Both the position numbers and the translations under genes were made by a program. A stretch of 20,034 bases of DNA. It comes from CAZVEV01 sp964625865. Its GTDB lineage: Bacteria; Planctomycetota; Phycisphaerae; SM23-33. The notes beneath the pieces are model-generated. The model was not told the DNA's origin. It made no database searches and saw nothing but the letters and a program-made list of their open reading frames with translations. Below are positions 6,937 through 14,229 of this stretch, in pieces. Location: positions 1 through 20,034 of the forward strand of contig CAZVEV010000085.1 of assembly GCA_964625865.1 (NCBI GenBank), read 5' to 3'. Positions within the stretch are counted from its first letter, which is position 1. Each line of letters starts with the position of its first letter.

Positions 6937-8383
6937 AGCCACGTCGCGGGATCTTGGCGCCGACGTGCTTGAGCCACGCTTTCAGGCGGGCGTCAAGCTG
7001 CTTGACCTTGTCGGGCATCTTCGCCGCCAGGTCCGTTTTCTCGGAAAGGTCCGCTTCGAGGTCGAACAGTTCGAACGGCTTGCCCGTGTAGCGCTTGAGC
7101 AGTTTCCACTTGCCCTGGCGGATAATGCTGTACGGCACGACGCGCCCGCGATAGTGCGGGAAGTGCCAGAAGATTGCATCGCGTTTCAGCCCGCCGGTCT
7201 GCTTGAGCAGGGGGATGATGCTCTCGCCGTCGATGGGGCGGTTTGGCAGGGGCACGTCGGCGGCCTGGCAGACGGTGGGGAAGTAATCCACGGAGGTGAC
7301 GGGCACCTTGCAGGTTGAGCCGGCCTTGACCACGCCGTCCCAGCGGACGATCAGCGGTTCGCGGATGCCGCCCTCGTACGGGAACCCCTTGCCCGAGCGC
7401 AGGGGCAGGTTGCTCGTCGGGCCGAGCAATCCGCCGTTGTCGCTGGTGAAGATCACGATCGTGTTGTCGGCGATCTTGAGGCCCTCCAGGGCGCCGATGA
7501 TCTCGCCCAGCGCGTCGTCGACGGACTCGACCATCGCGGCGTACGTGGGGTTCTTCTGGTTGGTGGGGGGCTTGGCCTTGTACCGCTCGACGACGTCCTT
7601 CTTGGCCTGGATGGGCGTGTGGACGGCGTAATGGGCCATGTAGAGGAAGAACGGTTTGTCCTTGTGCTTCGTGATGAACTTGACCGCCTCATCGGCTTCG
7701 CGATCGGTCAGGTACTCGCCGGCCTTTCGCCCCTTGAGCGTCGGGATATCTCCCTGGCGGGGGTTCTTGTAGGGGTCGAAGTAGCTCGGCGGCTGGCCGT
7801 GGTCGCACCCGCCGATGTTGTAGTCGAACCCCTGCTTGTCGGGGTACCAGTCGTCGGCTCCGAGGTGCCATTTGCCGATATGGCACGACGTATAGCCGGC
7901 CGGCTTGAGGGCCTCGGCGATGGTGATCTCGTCCAGTTCCATCCACAGGGCGTTCTGCGGGCAGGACAGCTTCCCGCGCCCGCCGCGCGTCCAGCCGCTG
8001 ACGGACGGGTTGACCTTGTTGGCGGGGATCCTCCCGCCCTGGAAGCGGGCGCGGATCCAGTCGGTAATGCCCAGACGTGCCGGGTAGCGCCCGGTCATCA
8101 CCGCCGCCCGGGTGGGGGAGCAGACGGCGCAGGCAGCGTAGCCGTCGGTGAACTTCATGCCTTTGGCGGCCAGCCGGTCGATGTGCGGCGTGTCGAAGTA
8201 CTTGCTCCCGTAGCAGGCCGCGTCGGTCCAGCCCATGTCGTCAACGAGGATCAGCACGACGTTGGGCTTGCGCCCGCCTTTGCCCATCGCCTTGGCCTGC
8301 GCCCACCGTGGCGCGACCATTGCCGCCGCCCCAACGCCCATCGCCTTGAGAAAACTCCGCCGACCGATAACCGCATGATCCAT
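6935..8383 (-). CDS. Tat-exported formylglycine-dependent sulfatase
   Basis: A 482-residue S1-family sulfatase that hydrolyses sulfate esters, probably from sulfated polysaccharides, outside the cytoplasm. A twin-arginine signal (GRRSFLKAMG at residues 7-16, hydrophobic stretch to about 24, possible cleavage after AQA) precedes the catalytic domain. Visible motifs are the metal-binding DD at 48-49 in LILVDDMGW, and C88-S-P-T-R92, the core that is converted to formylglycine, followed by AAVMTGRYP. GKWHLG and FTSDNGG come later. Length and order are normal for arylsulfatase A-like enzymes. AAAGGAAG precedes the ATG at 8383; an in-frame ATG at 8419 would spoil the signal peptide. The exact substrate cannot be told from sequence. 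Its upstream neighbour is a Tat-exported oxidoreductase, a pairing that suits glycan or sugar-derivative breakdown. Confidence 0.95.
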   Translation of the reverse strand: MDHAVIGRRSFLKAMGVGAAAMVAPRWAQAKAMGKGGRKPNVVLILVDDMGWTDAACYGSKYFDTPHIDRLAAKGMKFTDGYAACAVCSPTRAAVMTGRYPARLGITDWIRARFQGGRIPANKVNPSVSGWTRGGRGKLSCPQNALWMELDEITIAEALKPAGYTSCHIGKWHLGADDWYPDKQGFDYNIGGCDHGQPPSYFDPYKNPRQGDIPTLKGRKAGEYLTDREADEAVKFITKHKDKPFFLYMAHYAVHTPIQAKKDVVERYKAKPPTNQKNPTYAAMVESVDDALGEIIGALEGLKIADNTIVIFTSDNGGLLGPTSNLPLRSGKGFPYEGGIREPLIVRWDGVVKAGSTCKVPVTSVDYFPTVCQAADVPLPNRPIDGESIIPLLKQTGGLKRDAIFWHFPHYRGRVVPYSIIRQGKWKLLKRYTGKPFELFDLEADLSEKTDLAAKMPDKVKQLDARLKAWLKHVGAKIPRRG

Positions 8384-8445
8384 GTGTCTTCCTTTGTTTG
8401 GGACCGTCGTACACCCCACAGTCTAGCGTCTCATCCCGTCATTTG

Positions 8446-8458
8446 CTCCCCGTTTAGC
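8446..8458 (+). repeat. Partial GTTTAGC element
   Basis: CTCCCCGTTTAGC here matches CTCCGCGTTTAGC at 8476-8488 in 12 of 13 positions, exactly 30 bp apart. This copy lacks the following hairpin, so it is a partial or decayed copy of the element. Confidence 0.45.
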
Positions 8459-8481
8459 ATCAAACATGTTGTCCACTCCGC

Positions 8482-8507
8482 GTTTAGCGGTCGATCGTTA
8501 GATCGAC
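8482..8507 (+). repeat. GTTTAGCG-hairpin element, copy 2
   Basis: GTTTAGCG is followed by GTCGATC-GTTA-GATCGAC, a perfect 7-bp stem. Compared with 6829-6844 the stem bases differ at two positions per arm, each change compensated on the other arm, while the 8-base leader is identical. It lies between the sulfatase and oxidoreductase genes. Confidence 0.6.
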
Positions 8508-8543
8508 GTTCGTCGTTCGGTCCATGCCTCGTGCACACCGGTC

Positions 8544-8578
8544 GTCAATCTGGAATCCAAGATCTCAAATCGCAAATC
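8544..8578 (-). repeat. Five degenerate GATTNNN heptamers behind the oxidoreductase gene
   Basis: On the minus strand five adjacent 7-bp units each begin with GAT, four of them GATT (for example GATTTGC then GATTTGA). The array starts three bases after the oxidoreductase stop codon. A similar GATTNNN array in the same orientation relative to its gene follows lpxI. Confidence 0.65.
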
Positions 8579-8581
8579 GAC

Positions 8582-9904
<1,323 letters not shown>

Positions 9905-9964
9905 TGCCCAGCCCTTTCCACGATGCGTTTCGGATGTGTTCGTGCCGCTTTCACTGCACGACCT

Positions 9965-9970
9965 ATTGTA
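9965..9970 (-). promoter_or_regulatory. Candidate -10 of the oxidoreductase gene
   Basis: TACAAT on the minus strand lies about 60 bases before the ATG at 9904 and matches the -10 consensus in five of six positions. The hexamer 17 bp upstream (TAGCAC) is a poor -35. A run of nine T on this strand (10043-10051) lies further upstream and might act as an UP-like element, which is only a guess. Confidence 0.35.
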
Positions 9971-10075
9971 CCGTTGGCAGTCCCCCCGTGCTACAGGATG
10001 TCCGTCATTGCCGACCCCAAGAGATACCTTGGACTCCCGGCGAAAAAAAAAGTGACATTCCTTCAGAGTTTTCTC

Positions 10076-10103
10076 TTGCAGAGCGGTCCGGCGTTGCTAG
10101 GTT
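10076..10103 (+). promoter_or_regulatory. Candidate plus-strand promoter in the 9905-10212 gap
   Basis: TTGCAG (10076-10081) and TGC-TAGGTT (extended -10, hexamer 10098-10103) are separated by 16 bp. Transcription would start near 10110 and run into the strong terminator at 10158-10199. Confidence 0.4.
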
Positions 10104-10109
10104 ACTGGG

Positions 10110-10199
10110 TGACGTCAGTTTGAGGCTCCTCGGTCAGACTCGCTCTGATCGAGTTAAGACGACGCCGGGCTCCCCTCCCCCGGCGTCGTCGCTTTTTTT
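10110..10199 (+). ncRNA. Putative small RNA of about 90 nt
   Basis: The stretch between the two minus-strand neighbours contains no credible open reading frame but ends in a textbook plus-strand terminator. Downstream of a candidate promoter, the predicted transcript folds into two stems: GGTCAGA-CTCGC-TCTGATC (10132-10150, one G-U pair) and the 12-bp terminator stem with a T7 tail. It would be transcribed away from the oxidoreductase gene and antisense towards the 3' end of the small FGKHKG gene. No known sRNA family is recognised; the call is an inference from structure alone. Confidence 0.42.
10158..10199 (+). terminator. Strong intrinsic terminator
   Basis: GACGACGCCGGG pairs perfectly with CCCGGCGTCGTC (12 bp, 9-base loop) and is followed by GC and seven T (10193-10199). 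It is oriented on the plus strand, although both flanking genes lie on the minus strand. On the minus strand the stem is followed only by TTAACTCG, so termination of the gene ending at 10213 would be weak. Confidence 0.85.
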
Positions 10200-10212
10200 G
10201 CCGCCTGCGTTC

Positions 10213-10464
10213 CTACGGCTTGAAGCCCGCTTTGCGGAGGATCTCGTCGGCTTGCTGTTCGAGGGACTTGTGCTGTTCGTCGAGACGGCCTTCCTCGGCG
10301 CGGACGGCGAGTTCGGCTTCGGCGGCCGCCGCCCAGGCGTACAGGTCGCTGTCGGTCAGCTTGGCGACCATCCACTTGAGGTAGCCCGTATCGCACATCG
10401 AGACCTTCGTGCCCTTGTGCTTGCCGAACGTGAGTTTTGACTGCCTCGTGATTCTCTTAGCCAT
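10213..10464 (-). CDS. Small FGKHKG-motif protein (DUF3820 / ExoX C-terminal-like)
   Basis: An 83-residue protein with a basic start (MAKRITRQSK), the motif LTFGKHKGTKV, then TGYLKWM, and an Ala/Glu-rich C-terminal helix. The FGK-x-KG then YL-W pattern is that of the small DUF3820 domain, also seen as a C-terminal domain of some exodeoxyribonuclease X proteins. I recognise the pattern but cannot run a profile search. The molecular role is unknown; a nucleic-acid-related accessory role is a guess. The frame is open to 10809, far beyond, but a good promoter directly precedes the ATG at 10464, and the upstream frame overlaps the divergent LamG gene. AAGGA lies about 11 bases before the ATG, rather far. 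Confidence 0.75.
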   Translation of the reverse strand: MAKRITRQSKLTFGKHKGTKVSMCDTGYLKWMVAKLTDSDLYAWAAAAEAELAVRAEEGRLDEQHKSLEQQADEILRKAGFKP

Positions 10465-10489
10465 CCGCGTCTGGGTCCTTTCCGTGCCA

Positions 10490-10518
10490 ATCCTAGCGTC
10501 ACGCCCAGGCGTGTTCAA
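10490..10518 (-). promoter_or_regulatory. Promoter of the small FGKHKG gene
   Basis: On the minus strand TTGAAC (10513-10518) and TAGGAT (10490-10495) are separated by 17 bp, placing the start near 10483 and giving a short leader of about 19 bases. The spacer holds the inverted repeat at 10500-10513. Confidence 0.55.
10500..10513. promoter_or_regulatory. Inverted repeat inside a promoter spacer, possible operator
   Basis: CACGCC-CA-GGCGTG is a perfect 6-bp inverted repeat covering most of the -10/-35 spacer of the FGKHKG gene promoter. A dimeric repressor bound here would block that promoter and sits close to the divergent one. Confidence 0.35.
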
Positions 10519-10534
10519 GCGACCCGACGGAGTG

Positions 10535-10564
10535 TTGTCAGGCGGCGGGGCGAGCTTGTAGACT
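10535..10564 (+). promoter_or_regulatory. Promoter of the LamG gene
   Basis: TTGTCA (10535-10540) and TAGACT (10559-10564) with an 18-bp spacer. The start would be near 10571, about 50 bases before the GTG start codon. Confidence 0.45.
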
Positions 10565-10621
10565 GGGAGGGTCGCCCAAGGGCCCTCTGCCGGGCCGCCG
10601 GGCGCAACCGAGAGGTGTGCC

Positions 10622-12343
10622 GTGAAGTATCTGCAACCAACCGTGCTGGCCGGGATGCTCGCGATGGCGTCGGCTGCGGCGTGGTGCGACGAGACCGACG
10701 CGATGTTCGACGCGCTGTTCGCCGAGCAGCTCAAGGCCGTCAAGGCCACGCGCGAGCACGCCGACGACCTGAAGCTGGCCGAGCAGATGCTCGTGACGGT
10801 CCGGAGCACGGATATCTCGTCAGCGCTGACGGTGCGGATCTGCGAGCAGGCCTACGCGCTGGCTGCCAAGGGGCCGACCGGTACCGAGACGGCGCTGGCG
10901 GCGATGCGTCTGCTGGCCAGGAAGGCCCCCGCCAAGCGGGCCGAGGCCAGGCAGAAGATCAACCACCTGCTCGTGCGGGCGCTCGGGGCGGCAAGGGGAG
11001 ACGACAGAAAGCAGGTGGCGGCGACGCTCGTCAAGGGCTACGAGGCCGAGGGCGACAGGCTGTGCGAGGCGGGCAACTGGAAGGCCGCCGCCCAGCAGTA
11101 CGAACTGGCCGGTCGCTACGCCTCGTCCGGGGCCGATCGCCAGCGGCTCGGCGGCAAGCACACGATCGCCACGGTCAACGCGCGGGTCGTTGTCGAGCTT
11201 GTCCAGTTGACCGCACGGGTCAAGTCCAACCCGCGCGACCGGTCGGCCCGCGAGCGGATCATGGTGCTTCACCTGACGTACAATGACTCGCCGGCCGAGG
11301 CGGCCAAGTGGCTGTCGGACGAGTGCTCCGAGGCGTTCCGCCGCCACATCCCGCTTGCGTCAGGGGAGTTGGCGGCATTGACATCGGCGGACTGCGCAGC
11401 GCTGGCCAAGTGGTACGGCCAACTGCTCGACCAGACCGGTCAGGTCGCCCGCGTGTCCATGATGATCCGTGTCAGGCGGTACATTCGTATGTTCCTGGCG
11501 GCCAAGGACATCGACACCTCGTCGCGCGAGAAGGCGGTCAAGGCCCTGGCCCAGATTGAGTCGGCCATCAAGCGCGCGGGGCGCGCCGACCTGCTGACCG
11601 ACGAGAAACTGCCCGCCCCCCGGGGCCTCACCGTCCAACAACGCGAGCCTGACGACAAGGGCACGCCGCGCGGCGCTCGCGGCAAGGACTTGCCCCCCAG
11701 TCCGCCCCGAGCGATGCGCCTCCAGGGGCCTCGCCAGGGAGTGGTTCTCACCGCGGGCAACAGCCGCACGTTTGCCAAGGGCGTCAGCCTGCGAGAGAAC
11801 GCCGGATTCGGCCGACACCACGAGTTGCTCCTGGCCGGCGGGGCCGTCCTGACCGACGAAGGCCCGTCGGTCTACGAGGCCTGCAGGCGGACCAGCCAGT
11901 TGACGATCGCGGCGATCATCACGCCGACGAACGTCACGCAGGGCGGCCCGGCGAGGATCGTCACGTTGTCCTCGACGGCGAATCACCGGAACTTCACGCT
12001 CGGGCAGGAGGGGCACCTGCTCGTCCTCCGCCTGCGGACGTCGGGCAACGGGTCCAACGGGGCCAATCACCAGCCGACGCTGTGCACGGTTCAGGCGGGC
12101 AGGCCGTACACTGTCGTGGTGACCTATGCGAAGGACATGGTGAACTGCTACGTCAACGGACGCCACGTGATGAAGACCGACAAGGTCCGGGGCGATTTCC
12201 GCAACTGGGACAGCAGGCAAAAGCTGATGTTCGGCGATGAACTTGACGTCAAGCGGTACTGGTACGGCATCATCCACAGCGTGCGGATCTACAGTCGGGC
12301 GCTGTCCGAGAGGGAGGCCGTCAGACTGTCCACCCCGCGATGA
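10622..12343 (+). CDS. Secreted protein with C-terminal LamG-like domain
   Basis: A 573-residue protein starting at a GTG preceded by GAGAGGTG. An N-terminal signal peptide (MKYLQPTVLAGMLAMASAAA) marks it for export. No lipobox is present, because Trp precedes the Cys. Residues about 25-300 are helical and Ala/Arg/Lys-rich, with a stretch (VKSNPRDRSARERIM, EAAKWLSDECSEAFRRH) resembling the helical repeat region of large secreted planctomycete LamG proteins. A Pro-rich, low-complexity linker (about 325-365) leads to a concanavalin-like LamG/jelly-roll domain from about 400 to the end, closing with IHSVRIYSRALSEREAVRL, the typical last strand. LamG domains usually bind glycans or proteins; no catalytic site is recognised. 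It probably acts in the periplasm or at the cell surface. It stands alone, 123 bp ahead of lysS. Confidence 0.88.
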   Translation: MKYLQPTVLAGMLAMASAAAWCDETDAMFDALFAEQLKAVKATREHADDLKLAEQMLVTVRSTDISSALTVRICEQAYALAAKGPTGTETALAAMRLLARKAPAKRAEARQKINHLLVRALGAARGDDRKQVAATLVKGYEAEGDRLCEAGNWKAAAQQYELAGRYASSGADRQRLGGKHTIATVNARVVVELVQLTARVKSNPRDRSARERIMVLHLTYNDSPAEAAKWLSDECSEAFRRHIPLASGELAALTSADCAALAKWYGQLLDQTGQVARVSMMIRVRRYIRMFLAAKDIDTSSREKAVKALAQIESAIKRAGRADLLTDEKLPAPRGLTVQQREPDDKGTPRGARGKDLPPSPPRAMRLQGPRQGVVLTAGNSRTFAKGVSLRENAGFGRHHELLLAGGAVLTDEGPSVYEACRRTSQLTIAAIITPTNVTQGGPARIVTLSSTANHRNFTLGQEGHLLVLRLRTSGNGSNGANHQPTLCTVQAGRPYTVVVTYAKDMVNCYVNGRHVMKTDKVRGDFRNWDSRQKLMFGDELDVKRYWYGIIHSVRIYSRALSEREAVRLSTPR

Positions 12344-12405
12344 GGCACAGAGAGGGTTGGGTGAGGAACAGCGCCGGTGGGGGGGGCTCTGCACTTTCCG
12401 CACGC

Positions 12406-12434
12406 TTGACTTTAACCGTCCCGCCGAGGATGAT
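12406..12434 (+). promoter_or_regulatory. Promoter of lysS
   Basis: TTGACT (12406-12411, five of six matches) and GATGAT (12429-12434, four of six) are spaced by 17 bp, with a start expected near 12441 and a leader of about 26 bases carrying AGGAA before the ATG. Confidence 0.5.
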
Positions 12435-12466
12435 GCTCCCTTTGGTTCGAGAGTACAGGAACGGAC

Positions 12467-14119
12467 ATGCTGGAGAAGGTACAGGCAGACAGGCTGAGCA
12501 AGCTCGAAGCGATTCGGGCGCTGGGTATTGACCCGTACGGGTGGCGGTACGAGACGGCCGAGGACATCGCGTCGGTGCGCCAGCGGTACGTCGACGACGC
12601 CGAAGGCCAGACCGCCGACGCGGCCGGGCGCCTCGTGCTGATCCGCGATATGGGCAAGATGATCTTCGCGACGTTCCGCGACCAGACGGGACAGATGCAG
12701 ATCGCCCTCCGCAAGAACAAGATGGACGCCGGGACGTGGCAACTGGCCAAGCTGCTGGACCTTGGCGACGTGATAGCCGCCGCCGGCCCGCTGGAGCGGA
12801 CGCGGACCGGCGAGATTACGATCTGGGTCGAGCGACTGACGCTGCTGAGCAAGAGCCTCAATCCCATGCCGGAGAAGTTCCACGGCCTGCAGGACATCGA
12901 GGCCCGCACGCGCCAGCGGTACCTGGACCTGATGACGAATCCCGAGTCGATGGCGCGGTTCCGCAAGCGGGTGGCCATCGTGGACCACATCCGCCGGTCG
13001 CTGAACGATCGCGGGTATCTGGAGGTCGACACGCCGGTGCTCCAGCCGGTCTACGGCGGGGCGGCGGCCAGGCCGTTCACCACGCACCACAACGCGCTGG
13101 ACATGGACCTGTTCATGCGGATCAGCCCCGAACTGTACCTCAAGCGCCTGCTCGTGGGCGGGATGAACCGCGTGTACGAGTTCAGCAGGAACTTCCGCAA
13201 CGAGGGCATCGACGCCAGCCACAACCCCGAGTTCACGCTGCTGGAACTCTACGAAGCCTACGCCGACTACGAAGTGATGATGGAGATCACCGAGCAGTTG
13301 ATCTCGACGGCCGCGGCGCTGTTCACGCCGCAGGTCGGTCCCGAGGCCGACCGTCTGGAAGCGGAGGCCGACCGTTTGGACGCGGCGTGCGCGTCGACGG
13401 ACAAGGCCGTCGCGGCGGGCAAGGTCGACGCGGACAAAGCGGCCGTCGCCAATGAGCGACGGCAGGCCGAAGCGGCCTCGCATCGCAAGACCGCCGCTGT
13501 CTATCGGCAGGCCGAGCAGATGATCGCCGACGGGCGCGTGGCCCTGCCGTTTGGCGATCTCGTGATCGACTACACCACCCCGTGGCGCCGCGCGACGTAC
13601 GAGGAACTGCTCGTCGCCCACGCGGGCGTCTCGATGAGAGACCCGGCCGCCTGCCGCGAAAAGGCCCGCCAGATGGGCATCGAGGAGTCCAACAAGGACG
13701 ACGCGGTGGTCATCAACGAGGTCTTCGAGGACACCGTCGAGCGGCACCTGACCCAGCCGACGTTCGTGAAGGACTACCCGGCCGAGCTATGCCCCCTGAC
13801 GCGGCGCGACCCGGACGACCCGTCGATCGCCCTGCGGTTCGAGGCGTTCATCGCGAACATGGAACTGGGCAATGCATACACGGAGTTGAACGATCCGGCC
13901 GTTCAGGAAGCGAACTTCGCCTCCCAGGTCCGCGGGGAGGCCGACGGCGAGACGATGCGCGTGATGGACGAGGACTTCATCGCGGCGCTGCGTCACGGCA
14001 TGCCCCCGGCGGGGGGGCTGGGCATCGGGATCGACCGTGTGATCATGCTGCTGACCGACACCAAGAGTATCCGCGACGTGATCCTTTTCCCGTTGCTTCG
14101 CCCCGAGGCGAAAGACTAG
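12467..14119 (+). CDS. lysS: Lysyl-tRNA synthetase, class II
   Basis: Charges tRNA-Lys with lysine in the cytoplasm. An N-terminal OB-fold anticodon-binding domain (about 45-150) is followed by the class II catalytic core. Visible motifs are RPFTTHHNALDMDLFMRI, the LysRS-type motif 2 FRNEGIDASHNPEFT with LELYEAYADY, and motif 3 GLGIGIDRVIMLL...SIRDVILFP near the end. At 550 residues it is longer than the usual 490-510. The excess is a charged, helix-forming insert at about residues 289-355, rich in Glu, Ala and Lys, placed between the motif 2 region and the YTTPWRR strand. AGGAACGG precedes the ATG. Its stop is followed after four bases by a heptamer array, then by the LolC/E-like permease gene. 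Confidence 0.97.
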   Translation: MLEKVQADRLSKLEAIRALGIDPYGWRYETAEDIASVRQRYVDDAEGQTADAAGRLVLIRDMGKMIFATFRDQTGQMQIALRKNKMDAGTWQLAKLLDLGDVIAAAGPLERTRTGEITIWVERLTLLSKSLNPMPEKFHGLQDIEARTRQRYLDLMTNPESMARFRKRVAIVDHIRRSLNDRGYLEVDTPVLQPVYGGAAARPFTTHHNALDMDLFMRISPELYLKRLLVGGMNRVYEFSRNFRNEGIDASHNPEFTLLELYEAYADYEVMMEITEQLISTAAALFTPQVGPEADRLEAEADRLDAACASTDKAVAAGKVDADKAAVANERRQAEAASHRKTAAVYRQAEQMIADGRVALPFGDLVIDYTTPWRRATYEELLVAHAGVSMRDPAACREKARQMGIEESNKDDAVVINEVFEDTVERHLTQPTFVKDYPAELCPLTRRDPDDPSIALRFEAFIANMELGNAYTELNDPAVQEANFASQVRGEADGETMRVMDEDFIAALRHGMPPAGGLGIGIDRVIMLLTDTKSIRDVILFPLLRPEAKD

Positions 14120-14123
14120 ATGA

Positions 14124-14158
14124 GGTTGAAGGTTAGAGGTTGAAGGTTGAAGGTTAAA
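14124..14158 (+). repeat. Five tandem GGTTGAA heptamers after lysS
   Basis: Five gapless 7-bp units, consensus GGTTGAA, with single-base variants GGTTAGA and GGTTAAA, start four bases after the lysS stop. Together with the inverted array at 14192-14219 they can form a 28-bp stem with two mismatches and a 33-base loop. Confidence 0.85.
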
Positions 14159-14191
14159 CGACCAGCTATGCGCACCCTGCAACTTCCGGTC

Positions 14192-14219
14192 TTCAACCTT
14201 CAACCTTCAACCTTTAACC
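14192..14219 (-). repeat. Four inverted heptamers just before the permease start
   Basis: Four gapless units that on the minus strand read GGTTAAA once and GGTTGAA three times. They end ten bases before the ATG at 14230 and leave no room for a ribosome binding site there. Confidence 0.85.
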
Positions 14220-14229
14220 TGTAACTGCA

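Noticed and set aside
10043..10051. Run of nine A as an intrinsic terminator tail on the minus strand
   Set aside because: No GC-rich hairpin precedes it on the minus strand, and the next gene on that strand starts downstream of it.
11360..13747. 795-residue minus-strand open frame across the LamG and lysS genes
   Set aside because: It is a reverse-strand shadow. It crosses two well-supported genes and the gap between them, and has no motif or ribosome binding site.
14124..14219. Heptamer arrays as a CRISPR array
   Set aside because: Units are 7 bp with no spacers, and no cas genes are in the window.
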